A stretch of 64,000 nt of DNA from Stutzerimonas decontaminans (GCF_000661915.1 NZ_CP007509.1:4229501-4293500), one strand, 5' to 3'. Shown: positions 46,846-56,174, counted from the first letter of the stretch. Program-made: numbers and translations. Notes: generated from the letters alone by a model not told the origin.

Positions 46846-47807
46846 ACGGTGTCAGCGTCGTCATTCCCATGTTCGACGAGGCCCGGCACATAATTCGGAC
46901 CCTGCAAGCTGCACGGGCCGCGGCCGATGCCGCAGGAGTTGCCTGCGAACTCATCGTGGTAGACAACGGCTCGCACGACGGGGGGCCTGCGCTCGCCGAG
47001 GCGGCAGGAGCACGTGTATTGCACCACCCAGGCCTTCATATCGGCGCGCTCCGCAACCGCGGCGCTGCTGCTGCCCGATATGAAGGCCTGGCCTTTCTCG
47101 ACGCAGACATCGAAGTTCCGCTCGATTGGCTAAAGCAGTGGATATCGCGCAATGAACGTGGGGATGCCGACGTGCTCGCCCTGGCCTGCGATACGCCGGC
47201 GCAGGCACCTTGGTATGCCTGCGCCTGGCAGCGCCGCAGCCTGCCAGCCACTGCTGAGCTTCGTCCTAACTGGCTACCCAGCGCCAACCTTTGCCTGACC
47301 CGCGAGGCATTCGAGGCCACCGGCGGCTTCGACGAACAGTTGCGCACAGGAGAGGATAAAGACCTCGGGCTGCGCCTACATCATTTGGGCGCGCGTCAGC
47401 TGATGCTGAAATCGCCAACCGTATTGCATTGGGGCTACGAAGGCAGCTGGCACGAGTGGTTCGGCAAGGAGCTCTGGCGCCAGGGCAGCCATTGGCAGTT
47501 AATGAACAATCAGGGGCACCCCCGCTGGCGCCTGCTGCGTTTTCCATTGCTTGCGCTGAGCAACTGGCTGCCGACATTGCTCGCGCTGTCCGCCGCCCTT
47601 GGTGGTCTGCTCCCTCTCGCATTGATCAGCGGGTCGCTCAGTACAGTGCCGGCATTGCTGCTTAGCCTTCGCCAAAGCGCCCGTCAGCGCGACCTTTCTC
47701 TGACGCTGCAACTGTGGATTCTGCACTGGTTGCGCCTGCATCTTGCTGGCGGGGCATTCCTGCTTAGCCTGTTCAATTGGACCGCCAGGAGACCTGCCCG
47801 TGGCTGA
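46842..47807 (+). CDS. Glycosyltransferase family 2 (membrane-associated)
   Basis: The 321-residue GT-A enzyme shows VSVVIPMFDEARHIIRTLQA (nucleotide-binding start), the metal-binding DxD-like LDADIE and the later GEDKDLGLRLHHLG acceptor motif. A C-terminal hydrophobic region (about residues 225-310) may attach it to the membrane. It adds a sugar to the lipid-linked repeat unit; donor unknown. Both ends overlap neighbouring genes. Confidence 0.88.
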   Translation: MNGVSVVIPMFDEARHIIRTLQAARAAADAAGVACELIVVDNGSHDGGPALAEAAGARVLHHPGLHIGALRNRGAAAARYEGLAFLDADIEVPLDWLKQWISRNERGDADVLALACDTPAQAPWYACAWQRRSLPATAELRPNWLPSANLCLTREAFEATGGFDEQLRTGEDKDLGLRLHHLGARQLMLKSPTVLHWGYEGSWHEWFGKELWRQGSHWQLMNNQGHPRWRLLRFPLLALSNWLPTLLALSAALGGLLPLALISGSLSTVPALLLSLRQSARQRDLSLTLQLWILHWLRLHLAGGAFLLSLFNWTARRPARG

Positions 47808-48936
47808 TTTCGTATTCTGGCTATGCCTGTTACTACCGGCCTATGCCTATCTGGGTTACCCGCTGACCCTAGCTCTGCTCGCGCGGCTCACCCCGACCAA
47901 ACCGGTACCAGCGAGCGAGCCGCTGTCAGTAAGCGTGATCATCGCAGCGCACAACGAAGAGGCTCACATCGAGCAGAAGCTACGGACGCTGCTGACCCAG
48001 GCCCACCAGGCTGATCGTATGCAAATCATCGTTGCCAGTGATGGCTCGAGCGATGACACCGTCAGCCGTGCCCGTGCGCTGGAGGACCCGCGCATCCAAG
48101 TGCTGGATCTGCCGCGCGGCGGTAAGGCCGCCGCGATTAATGCCGCCGTCGCACTGGCAGACGGTGAGGTTCTGGTGTTCACCGATGCCGACAACCAGTG
48201 GAACGAACATACCCTCGGTCGGTTACTGGCTCCGCTGGCGGACCCAGACGTAGGCTGCGTCGGCGGCCAGATGATAATTCCCGATCCGGGGCATTCGCTG
48301 AGCTTGGGCGACAGCCTGTACCGTCACTACGAAGCGTGGCTGCGCCGCGCCGAAAACCGCACCGGCTGCATGGTATCCGCAGACGGCGCGCTGCTTGCGT
48401 TGCGTAGCGAGCTATTCCAGCCAGTGCCAGGACAGGTCAACGATGATTTTTTCCTCAGTACCTGTGCGCCAATGGCCGGGAAACGTATCGTCTATGCCGA
48501 CGACGCAGTCGTGCTCGACCAAGGTGTGGACGAGGCTGGCAAACAGTTTCGGCGGAGGCTGCGCGTCACCGTCGGGGGGCTGCAGAGCCTGGCCTGTCGC
48601 CGCACGCTGATGAATCCGTTACGCCATGGTTTCTATTCGATAGCGCTTGTGAGCCATAAACTGATTCGTCGACTAGCCCCGACCCTGCTCGTTCCCCTGC
48701 TGCTCAGCAGCTTATGGCTGCAGGGGAGCGGGCCATTCTATCGGTTCTTCCTGATCGCACAGCTGGCTGGCTACGCAGTCGGCCTGCTTGGATTGTTGGA
48801 CACGCGAGGCATTCTGCCTAAGCCATTCCGGTTGGCGGCTTTCCTGCTCATCACGATGGCCGGGATGTGCGGTGGCCTCTGGCAATTCCTCAGGGGACAC
48901 AGCTATCAGCAGTGGAATCCCCAGCAGAATCGCTAA
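47800..48936 (+). CDS. Glycosyltransferase family 2 (processive-like, membrane-anchored)
   Basis: The 378-residue protein has an N-terminal membrane segment (ADFVFWLCLLLPAYAYLG), a cytoplasmic GT2 domain (VSVIIAAHNEEAHIEQKLRT, SDGSSDD, FTDADNQWNEHTL, then NDDFFLS) and three to four C-terminal membrane segments. This layout resembles NodC/PgaC-like or cellulose-synthase-like transferases. A QxxRW motif is not obvious; RRRLRVTVGG occupies that place. GTG 47800, preceded by CAGGAG, fits the family start better than an upstream in-frame ATG. The linked deacetylases suggest it may add an N-acetylated sugar. Confidence 0.85.
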   Translation: MADFVFWLCLLLPAYAYLGYPLTLALLARLTPTKPVPASEPLSVSVIIAAHNEEAHIEQKLRTLLTQAHQADRMQIIVASDGSSDDTVSRARALEDPRIQVLDLPRGGKAAAINAAVALADGEVLVFTDADNQWNEHTLGRLLAPLADPDVGCVGGQMIIPDPGHSLSLGDSLYRHYEAWLRRAENRTGCMVSADGALLALRSELFQPVPGQVNDDFFLSTCAPMAGKRIVYADDAVVLDQGVDEAGKQFRRRLRVTVGGLQSLACRRTLMNPLRHGFYSIALVSHKLIRRLAPTLLVPLLLSSLWLQGSGPFYRFFLIAQLAGYAVGLLGLLDTRGILPKPFRLAAFLLITMAGMCGGLWQFLRGHSYQQWNPQQNR

Positions 48937-49932
48937 ATGACCCCTTCTAAAGCGTGCAAAGCCACAATCGGCTGGCTTCAGTTCAACAGCCCCGGCGGGC
49001 GGCGCAAACTCCGTGGTGTAAGGCTGATTCTGATGCTGCACCGCGTACTCGCCGACGACAATGCAGCCGCCCTGCCTCACCGTGCTGAGCTCTGCATCGG
49101 TCAATCCGCATTCGGCCGCTTGCTCGCCTGGTTGCAGCAACATTTCGCATGCGTTCCGCTCGGAGAGCTGCTCGCCGCGCCTTGCGACGGCCGCGCTCGG
49201 GTCACCCTGACGTTCGATGACGGCTGGCGCGATAACGCAGAAGTGGCCTACCCGTTACTTGCGCGTTATCGCGTACCCGCGAGCATTTTCCTCTCGACAG
49301 ACTTCATCGGTAGTACTCGAGGCTTCTGGTGGGAAAGCATCGGCGAGACGCTTTGGGCCAATCCTGGCGCACCGGGCCGTCGGCTATTGCAGGCGCGGTT
49401 AGCCGAATCCGGCGCGGCGCCTTTGCCGGCCGGCTTTGACAACTTGTCTGAGCGACGCCGCAGCCAATTCCTGGCGCACTATCTGCAATCGCTCAAGACC
49501 CTGCCGGCCGCCACGCTGCAAGGTTTGGCCGACGTGTGCCCACAAGAAACGCAACACGCGATGGACTGGGAACAGGTTGCCGAGCTGGAACGCTCTGGCT
49601 GGGTACGCTTCGGCCCGCACGGATCGCGTCACGGGATTCTCACGCAAATGAACGACGCAACCTTGGCCGAAGACCTGCAGCGTAGCCATCGGGATCTCGC
49701 GACCCATTGTCTAGCGCCGCTACCGATCTACTGCTACCCCAATGGAGATCACGACGCTCGTGTCCGACAAGCGGTCGCGCAGCTCGGATATCGCCACGCC
49801 CTTAGCACTCGTCCTGGGCCCTGTCGCGACAACGATGATCCGCTAGCGCTGGCCCGCATCGGCGTCAGTCATCAAATGGCTCGACACCCCGGGCTATTTG
49901 CCTGGCGGTTGATGCGGAGCCTGGCGCAATGA
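48937..49932 (+). CDS. Polysaccharide deacetylase family protein
   Basis: Carbohydrate esterase family 4 (NodB-like) protein of 331 residues. The catalytic/metal motif 1 is VTLTFDDGWRDNAEVAYPLL, with two Asp, and the barrel is completed by FGPHGSRHGILTQM (the HxxxH metal motif reads HGSRH) and YCYPNGDHDARVRQAV. It probably removes N- or O-acetyl groups from a sugar of the polymer or of a precursor. No signal peptide is visible, so it may act in the cytoplasm on lipid-linked units. Its ATG directly follows the previous stop. Confidence 0.87.
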   Translation: MTPSKACKATIGWLQFNSPGGRRKLRGVRLILMLHRVLADDNAAALPHRAELCIGQSAFGRLLAWLQQHFACVPLGELLAAPCDGRARVTLTFDDGWRDNAEVAYPLLARYRVPASIFLSTDFIGSTRGFWWESIGETLWANPGAPGRRLLQARLAESGAAPLPAGFDNLSERRRSQFLAHYLQSLKTLPAATLQGLADVCPQETQHAMDWEQVAELERSGWVRFGPHGSRHGILTQMNDATLAEDLQRSHRDLATHCLAPLPIYCYPNGDHDARVRQAVAQLGYRHALSTRPGPCRDNDDPLALARIGVSHQMARHPGLFAWRLMRSLAQ

Positions 49933-51239
49933 GCCGCAACCAGTATCTGCGCCACCTGGCGCTGAGCGTGGCAACGCGCCTGGCCATGATCGGGCTGCGA
50001 CTGCTGCGCAATGTGCTGCTGGCAAGAGTCCTGGGCCCGGCCGAGCGCGGTTTGTTCGCACTGCTGAGTGCCTTGCCGGACCTGCTTGCAGCGCTCACCA
50101 GTGGGGGCCTCAATACGGCGCTGGGCTACCAGGCCGCCCAACAGCGCCCCATGGGCCTGCTGCTCACTCAGGTGCTGGTGTTCGGCTGCCTTGCTGCCGG
50201 GCTACTGACACTGTGCGGTGTGCTGATCGTCGATCAGTTCGGTTCGGCGCTGGACGCGTCCCAACAGCTGGGGCCGCTGATCTGGATCCTGCTGCTGGCC
50301 GTGCCGTTGATCATTCTCAAGAGTGGGCTGTTGACGCTACACAATGGCGACGGCCGGGTTACCTCTTTCAACGCCCTGCGTCTGCTGGAATCGCTGGCAC
50401 CACTGGTGTTGTTCCTGGCCCTTTTCTGGATGTGGCAAACCGCTGCATTACAGGCTGCGGTGATCAGTTGGCTGGTGGGCATAGGTCTCGTGACGATAGC
50501 GGGCTGGTGCTGGCTTGGACGCTTCCATCAATTGCGGCTGCGCTGGAACACGGGCAGCCATAGGGAACTGCTGCGTTACAGCGGCAAGAGTCATCCCGAC
50601 GTGCTGTTCCAGCAGGTGCTGCTGCGCTCCGACTATCTGTTTATCGGTGCCTTCATGGGTAGCGAAGCGCTGGGCTATTACGCGATGGCCACAGCGGCGG
50701 CCGAACTGCTGTTGATCGTACCTGAGGCCGTGACCACCCCATTGATGAAGCGTCTGCTCAGGCAGGGTGACGGCATTGAACAACTCACTCCGTTCGCGCT
50801 GCGTATCACAGCCACCGTGATGCTTGCCGCCTGCCTGAGCATGGCGCTCGTGGGCAACTGGCTGATCGTGAGCCTGTTCGGCGAAAGCTACGCACCGGCC
50901 TACCCTGCGTTGCTAGCGCTGCTGCCGGGCCTGTTCGGGCTGTGCTATGCCAGCATCCTGCGCCTGGATCTGCTTGGCAAGAATCGACCGGGAAGCGTAT
51001 CGCTGATGATGGGCGCCGGTGCCGCAATCAACCTGCTGCTCAATCTACTGCTGATCCCGTCGATAGGCATCGTGGGCGCTGGCATTGCATCGTCGACAGC
51101 CTACTTGCTGGTCAGCCTGGCAATGCTGCTGCTTTATTGCCGGATCAGCCAGGTATCTCTGGCTCATACGCTCTTTATCCTGCCAAGCGATTTGGCGCGG
51201 CTGCGCCCGCTTCTAAAGGGTGGAGATATCAGCCCATGA
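49929..51239 (+). CDS. Oligosaccharide flippase (Wzx-like, MATE/PST superfamily)
   Basis: This 436-residue membrane protein with about 12 to 14 hydrophobic segments begins RNQYLRHLALSVATRLAMIG and carries LLARVLGPAERGLFALLSAL, typical of the polysaccharide transporter family. It would flip undecaprenyl-linked repeat units to the periplasm for polymerisation. Start and stop both overlap neighbours, which supports one transcript. Confidence 0.9.
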   Translation: MSRNQYLRHLALSVATRLAMIGLRLLRNVLLARVLGPAERGLFALLSALPDLLAALTSGGLNTALGYQAAQQRPMGLLLTQVLVFGCLAAGLLTLCGVLIVDQFGSALDASQQLGPLIWILLLAVPLIILKSGLLTLHNGDGRVTSFNALRLLESLAPLVLFLALFWMWQTAALQAAVISWLVGIGLVTIAGWCWLGRFHQLRLRWNTGSHRELLRYSGKSHPDVLFQQVLLRSDYLFIGAFMGSEALGYYAMATAAAELLLIVPEAVTTPLMKRLLRQGDGIEQLTPFALRITATVMLAACLSMALVGNWLIVSLFGESYAPAYPALLALLPGLFGLCYASILRLDLLGKNRPGSVSLMMGAGAAINLLLNLLLIPSIGIVGAGIASSTAYLLVSLAMLLLYCRISQVSLAHTLFILPSDLARLRPLLKGGDISP

Positions 51240-53161
51240 AGCGAATCATCCTGTTCCTGGCCGTCCTGCTGGCAGAATCCGCCGCTGCTGCCGACCTTAG
51301 CTGGCAGGCCCTGCGCGATGGCGCTCTGTATCTGTATCCGCAGAACACCCAACAGGTGCACATCAGCTGGGTTCCGGCCTGGCAAGCGGAAGCTAACGCT
51401 GAGCAGCTTTATCTGGTCGACGGCAAAGGTCGGTTGCAGGCTGACCGGGTGATCATGGCCAGCGAGACAAGCGGGCAGCAGCAATGGACGCTATCAGAAG
51501 CTGCCGCTCCGTATCGCTTGGAGGTACCTGGATACAGTTTTCGCGACTACCGGATCCGCCATTCCGACAACGTCGCTGCCATGCTCGAGCCGGTGAAACT
51601 GCACTTCAGTGCTGACGTAAGCCATGGGGTGATCCTGTACTTCATGACCCGCGCCGGCGAGCGTGCCGTGCTAGCTGGTAAATATCATGGTGGTGTGAAA
51701 GCGCTGCAGGCCCGACGGCTCACGGATGGCCAGCGAGTCGAGCTGCCCCTGAGAGCCTACGACACCTACTCAGAATTCGACCAAGTCGCCCTTCCTGTGT
51801 CGGAGCAGAACCAGGTCTGGCAACTGAAGCTGGAGGGCAGCGGCAAAGCAGCTTTCTGGCTGGACGGAACCTCCAATCTATTCGCTCAGCGCCCCGAACA
51901 TTTGCGCGCACCACGCTGGAACCCAGGCGAGGTTCGCCTCAAGCTGCATGATGTCGTCCTCGGCCCCACCCCAGCCATCGGCATCGCATTGCCCTACGCC
52001 CTACCGCCGGAATCGGCCTTTGCTGCGCTGGATATACTCAACCCCCACGCTGGCGGGTACTACAGTTTCGTCGATGTATTGAGCCGGCAGCCCGACCGGG
52101 AGCGACCATTTCGCCAGCTCTACCAGCAACGCTTCGGCATCGAGCGCAGCATCACCTTGCTCGCCGGCAGCGGCCGTAGAGCGGTCCTTAAGGCCGACAC
52201 AGCCACCCTCGCCGGCCTGACCGCCTGGCTGAATGACAGCCGTGCACTCGCCGGCGGCCTGCATTACCTATCCGTTGCGGACGAGCCGAATCTCAACTAC
52301 CCGGACTTCGACAGTTACGAGCGCTATTTCGCCACGCTCAGTCGGCACATCCGCGCCGACACTGCCGCCCATGCCGCCGGTGTTCGCATCGCGATGCCGG
52401 CCAGTTCGCGCCTGACCAACGGACCGACGCGCGATGGTGCCGCCCGGCGCCTTGGTGCTGACTGGGCCGAACGACTACTGGCGCGCCACGACACTTACAT
52501 CGACGCACTGGCCTGGCACGAGTGGATGGTGCGCGATCTGCTCGCCACGCGCGTCTATCGAGACAACGTTCTCGCGGCAGCGAAACTGGTCGGGCTGGAT
52601 GAAAATGCTCGCCCGCGCAAGGCGTTGCTTCTGGATCAGACCAACATTTCCAGCGGATCGAGCCTGAGCCCCTACGAGCAGAACACGCACTTCGCATCGC
52701 TGTGGTGGGCATCTGTTGTTATCAACGCATCACAGGACGGCCTACTAGACATGATCAATTACTTCCAGGCCGCCGATGAGCCGGACTATCCAAAAGGTTT
52801 ACTGCACGCAGACGGTCAAGACGAATACTCGCTCAAGCCGGTCGGACTGGCACAGGCGTTCATCGCCAGACACTGGGGTCCCCGCGTCATGAAGATGGAT
52901 AACGATGCGTTCGAGGTCGACGCTCTGGCACTGGATGCGTCTACCGAGAGTGAGGAACGGAGGCGCGTGCTGGGGGTGAACAAGACGCCTCGGGAGCAAA
53001 ACATCCGCGCCGAACCGATCGGCTGCGCTGGAGCAATCCGGTTGACGCTATTTGGCCCGGACAGCACTCCACGCGAAGGGCATTGGCGCTGTGAGCAAAA
53101 CATCGTCAGCTTCAGCCTGCCGGGAGAAACACTGTTCTCTATCGAGTGGGAGCGGCCATGA
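51236..53161 (+). CDS. Exported glycoside-hydrolase-like protein of unknown specificity
   Basis: The 641-residue product starts with a signal peptide (MKRIILFLAVLLAESAAAA). Residues 20 to about 250 form a beta-rich region. Residues about 250-560 look like a TIM-barrel glycosidase: HYLSVADEPNLNYPDFDSYE suggests an acidic catalytic residue, DALAWHEWMVRDL and LLDQTNISSG provide others. A C-terminal beta domain follows. I cannot assign a family with confidence; clan GH-A (GH39/GH79-like) is the best guess. Periplasmic hydrolases occur in similar loci (PslG, AlgL), where they trim or clear polymer, so that role is inferred. A longer frame starting at 50942 is rejected because it lacks the signal peptide at its start. 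Confidence 0.65.
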   Translation: MKRIILFLAVLLAESAAAADLSWQALRDGALYLYPQNTQQVHISWVPAWQAEANAEQLYLVDGKGRLQADRVIMASETSGQQQWTLSEAAAPYRLEVPGYSFRDYRIRHSDNVAAMLEPVKLHFSADVSHGVILYFMTRAGERAVLAGKYHGGVKALQARRLTDGQRVELPLRAYDTYSEFDQVALPVSEQNQVWQLKLEGSGKAAFWLDGTSNLFAQRPEHLRAPRWNPGEVRLKLHDVVLGPTPAIGIALPYALPPESAFAALDILNPHAGGYYSFVDVLSRQPDRERPFRQLYQQRFGIERSITLLAGSGRRAVLKADTATLAGLTAWLNDSRALAGGLHYLSVADEPNLNYPDFDSYERYFATLSRHIRADTAAHAAGVRIAMPASSRLTNGPTRDGAARRLGADWAERLLARHDTYIDALAWHEWMVRDLLATRVYRDNVLAAAKLVGLDENARPRKALLLDQTNISSGSSLSPYEQNTHFASLWWASVVINASQDGLLDMINYFQAADEPDYPKGLLHADGQDEYSLKPVGLAQAFIARHWGPRVMKMDNDAFEVDALALDASTESEERRRVLGVNKTPREQNIRAEPIGCAGAIRLTLFGPDSTPREGHWRCEQNIVSFSLPGETLFSIEWERP

Positions 53162-53865
53162 TGGAATCACCCTCGCTGTTCGACAAAATCAGGCGCAAAG
53201 GCCTGTTCGGTACCGCTAGGCTGCTGTGGGCACGCTATGTCTACCGCCACGACGAACTGATCTGGATGGAGCGGGCATTGGACCTGCCCGCACCGCACTT
53301 CCCTCGCCAGAGTCCCTGGCGCAAGGCATCCATCACCGAAGCGTTGTTGCCCGCGTTCGATCGGCATTTCTCACGATATAAGCCAGGTCTTCTGTCGCTC
53401 ATCCGCTCAGACAGCGTTGGTGAAGCCTATCTCGACGCCGATGGCCAGGTAATAGGAATGGCGTGGTTCCGTCGAAATGATTATTACGATGACCAAACCT
53501 ACCACTGTTGGCTACGCCTACCGCCAGGACGCATTTATCAATTTGCTGGGGAAGTGGCGCTGCCGTATCGAGGCACCGGCATGGCTGTGCTATTGCAGCG
53601 CGAGCCGTGGAAAAACTTCCTGACCGAGGGATTCAGTCATACGCGGTCGGTAGTCAATTTGAGTAATCAGCCCGCGCTGAAAATGCACGTAAAACTCGGG
53701 TTCGACGAGATCGGCGAGAGCATTCACATCTACTGCCTACTCAACTGCATACATTTTCACAGGTATAGCCGTTACAAGGGCAAGCGCCTTCAGCACCTGC
53801 GCAAGTCCCGATTCAGTGCTCAAGCCCCCCAGTCTGCCGCGGCGGAGCGTTTACACGATGACTGA
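53158..53865 (+). CDS. GNAT-family N-acetyltransferase-like protein
   Basis: The 235-residue protein is recognisable only in its middle to C-terminal part: IYQFAGEVALPYRGTGMAVLLQREP resembles the acetyl-CoA binding R/Q-x-x-G-x-G/A loop, and FSHTRSVVNLSNQPALKMHVKLGF the following helix and NxA segment of GNAT enzymes. The C-terminus is rich in His, Tyr and Arg (HRYSRYKGKRLQHLRKSR), unusual for the family. It probably acylates an amino sugar of the polymer. ATG 53158 overlaps the previous stop and follows GGAG. Confidence 0.7.
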   Translation: MMESPSLFDKIRRKGLFGTARLLWARYVYRHDELIWMERALDLPAPHFPRQSPWRKASITEALLPAFDRHFSRYKPGLLSLIRSDSVGEAYLDADGQVIGMAWFRRNDYYDDQTYHCWLRLPPGRIYQFAGEVALPYRGTGMAVLLQREPWKNFLTEGFSHTRSVVNLSNQPALKMHVKLGFDEIGESIHIYCLLNCIHFHRYSRYKGKRLQHLRKSRFSAQAPQSAAAERLHDD

Positions 53866-55009
53866 ACGTCTGGAATGGCAAACGAGCCTATGCACAGCGG
53901 CATTCCCTGCCGCAGCTTATGAAGCACTATGCGAACGCCTGGTACAAACCACACCGTTCAATCGCCTAGCCTGGCTGCGGGCTGCTGAGCAGACACTCTC
54001 GCCTGCATGCAAGCTGCATGTGCTACTGCTATGGCAGAGCGAGCGATTGGTCGGTTGCATACCGCTGATTCGCTGCCCACTTCGCATGCTTGGCGTAACG
54101 ATGACGGAAGTCAGGCACCTTGGCCATCCGCTGAGCGACCGGATCGGTCTGATGCTAGATGCGGATGCGGTTCATCTGCTTGAGCCTGCACTGGCGGCCA
54201 TTCGCGGACGAATCCCCCATGCGCGGTTGCAGCTCAGCGAAATTCCGGCAAGCCTTGAGCATCGCAACCTGCTTACACCATGGGCCCGGCATAGTTGGCA
54301 ATGGGAAGCACGGACCAGCTGCCACGTACCGGAGCATCGACTGAGCGAAGAGGATCGTCAGGAGGTAAGCGGCGATACGCGCTACAAGCTGCGACGTGCT
54401 CGCAAACGGGCGCAGGCCTGCGGTGCTGTGGTGGAGCGAATCACACCGAACTCAACGACCATCATCCCGTGTCTGGAACAACTTGCCATGGTCGAGGAGG
54501 CAAGCTGGAAAGGCGACGACGGGGTCGGGATATTCAGCCCTGGCCCTCATCGGGACTGGGTCATCAACGGATTCACCGCCCTCGCGGCCGAAGGCCGGGT
54601 ACGCGTGGTGCAATTGGCGCTTGAGGGCCGCTGCATCAGCTATCGCCTCGGTCTGCTCGATCAAGGGCGGCTATACGACTACAACCTCGCCTTTCTGCCC
54701 GAGTTTGCCTCGCTGGGTAGCGGCCGCTTGTTGCTGGACGAGTGGTTCCACTGGGGGCTGGACGAGGGCTGGGATTACATTGACGCATCCCGGGTAAGCC
54801 TGCACCAATCAAGCCACCAACTCCATGAGCGCATGACCGATCGAATTGAGCATCTGCGGTGGAGTTTTTATTCACGCAGGCCTAGCGGCATCGTACTGGG
54901 CCTGGTCTACAGGATGTGGCTGCGTATCAAACCGCAGCTGCAAACCTGGCGCACTCGACGTGCGGCCAGGGGCGCAGCGCATGGCGATGTCAAGCAACCG
55001 TCCAGCTGA
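53858..55009 (+). CDS. GNAT/FemAB-like acyltransferase (BcsL/CelD family)
   Basis: The 383-residue protein has the double-GNAT layout of FemAB/CelD proteins. An N-terminal part includes TTPFNRLAWLRAAEQTLSP and LLLWQSERLVGCIPLIRC. The C-terminal acyltransferase core has VEEASWKGDDGVGIFSPGPH, LALEGRCISYRLGLLDQGRL and DYIDASRVSLH. Related proteins acylate sugars in polysaccharide loci. ATG 53858 (after GGAG) overlaps the previous gene by eight bases. Donor and target are unknown. Confidence 0.78.
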   Translation: MTERLEWQTSLCTAAFPAAAYEALCERLVQTTPFNRLAWLRAAEQTLSPACKLHVLLLWQSERLVGCIPLIRCPLRMLGVTMTEVRHLGHPLSDRIGLMLDADAVHLLEPALAAIRGRIPHARLQLSEIPASLEHRNLLTPWARHSWQWEARTSCHVPEHRLSEEDRQEVSGDTRYKLRRARKRAQACGAVVERITPNSTTIIPCLEQLAMVEEASWKGDDGVGIFSPGPHRDWVINGFTALAAEGRVRVVQLALEGRCISYRLGLLDQGRLYDYNLAFLPEFASLGSGRLLLDEWFHWGLDEGWDYIDASRVSLHQSSHQLHERMTDRIEHLRWSFYSRRPSGIVLGLVYRMWLRIKPQLQTWRTRRAARGAAHGDVKQPSS

Positions 55010-55025
55010 TTCATTGAGAGCAGGT

Positions 55026-55781
55026 ATGCCATCCAGAGTGATCATCAACGCCGACGACTTCGGTTTGTCGAGCTCGAACAATCGAGTGATCGTGGCCGCC
55101 TTCAACCAAGGCCTTATCAGCTCCGCGACTTTGATGGCCAACACCCCGGGTTTTGACCAAGCCTGTCAGCTGATCCATGCGGAGCGCCTGCACGGGCGGG
55201 TCGGCCTGCACCTCAACCTGACCCATGGCCGACCGCTATCTCAGCCCATCGCACGGCAGCGGGAATTCTGCTCACCCGTCGGCGAGTTCGACTTGAGCAT
55301 TTCACGCTACCGTTTTTCGCTATCGCAACAGGCGCGCCAAGCGGTACGCCAAGAGATTCAGGCCCAATGGCAGCGCTGTCTGGACCAGGGCATACGGCCG
55401 AGCCATCTGGACTCGCACCAGCACGTGCACAATCTGTGGCCGGTCGGCGAAGAGCTGGCTCGCTTCGCCGCCGAGCGCGGAGTGCCCCTGCGCCCGGCGC
55501 GCAACCTCGGACACAACATCAGCCTACCCAAGCGTCTTTTCAAGCGACTGCTCAATGACCGATTGCGCCAACTGGCAGGGCGAACGGCCGACTTTGCCTG
55601 TACGCCCTACGATCTGACCAATACCCCGCTACCCGCCTGCGGCACCCTCGAAGTCATAGCGCACCCAACCCAACTGGCCGATGGCTTCGGTGACGAATAT
55701 CTGGCCGCTGACGTGCGCCTGGACGAGTTGCTGAGGCGCAGCTTTCCGGATATCCAGCGCATCGCATATAGCGAGCTCTGA
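55026..55781 (+). CDS. ChbG/HpnK (YdjC) family carbohydrate deacetylase
   Basis: The 251-residue protein has the YdjC signature: IINADDFGLS (metal-binding Asp pair) at the N-terminus, HLNLTHGRPLS and SHLDSHQHVHNLWP with the metal-binding His residues. Members deacetylate N-acetylated sugars such as chitobiose phosphate or hopanoid-linked glucosamine. It is the last gene of the exopolysaccharide operon and the second deacetylase in it, so the polymer probably contains N-acetyl-hexosamine. GAGAGCAGG precedes ATG 55026. Its stop abuts the convergent hslR stop. Confidence 0.85.
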   Translation: MPSRVIINADDFGLSSSNNRVIVAAFNQGLISSATLMANTPGFDQACQLIHAERLHGRVGLHLNLTHGRPLSQPIARQREFCSPVGEFDLSISRYRFSLSQQARQAVRQEIQAQWQRCLDQGIRPSHLDSHQHVHNLWPVGEELARFAAERGVPLRPARNLGHNISLPKRLFKRLLNDRLRQLAGRTADFACTPYDLTNTPLPACGTLEVIAHPTQLADGFGDEYLAADVRLDELLRRSFPDIQRIAYSEL

Positions 55782-56174
55782 TTAGCCCTCGGTGTGAAAG
55801 CGCTGCAACGCTCGGCGCTGCTTCTTGCTCGGCCGGCCGTCCGTCTGCATGCCCAGCGCACCTGCCTTGCGCTGGGCTGCCGCTTCCTCGCGAGCGGCCA
55901 GACTCTGCACCGTCTCTTCATAGAGCGTCTGCGCCTCGGGCGCGCCGCGGCGCACCGCCGACAGTGCGCGGATAACCACCGTGCGTTCGTCGAAGCCAAC
56001 GCGAATCACCAGCTCATCGCCCACCTTAGGCTCCTTGCTCGGCTTGCAACGCTCGCCGCGGCAGTGCACCTTGCCGCCCTCGATGGCCGCCTTGGCCAGC
56101 GCACGGGTCTTGAAGAAGCGCGCAGCCCATAACCACTTGTCCAGGCGCACCTTGTCGTCGTCTTTTTCGGCCAT
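55782..56174 (-). CDS. hslR: S4-domain RNA-binding protein Hsp15
   Basis: Hsp15 binds 50S subunits carrying stalled nascent chains and helps to recycle them. The 130-residue protein has an N-terminal S4 domain (RLDKWLWAARFFKTRALAKA then GGKVHCRGERCKPSKEPKVGD) and a basic, charged C-terminal tail (GRPSKKQRRALQRFHTEG). In P. aeruginosa it lies near hslO; here its stop codon directly abuts that of the last exopolysaccharide gene. Confidence 0.93.
   Translation of the reverse strand: MAEKDDDKVRLDKWLWAARFFKTRALAKAAIEGGKVHCRGERCKPSKEPKVGDELVIRVGFDERTVVIRALSAVRRGAPEAQTLYEETVQSLAAREEAAAQRKAGALGMQTDGRPSKKQRRALQRFHTEG

Noticed and set aside
50942..53161. Longer version of the glycosidase-like gene starting inside the flippase gene
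   Set aside because: The additional N-terminus is a shadow of the flippase; the ATG at 51236 gives a signal peptide and has GGAG upstream.
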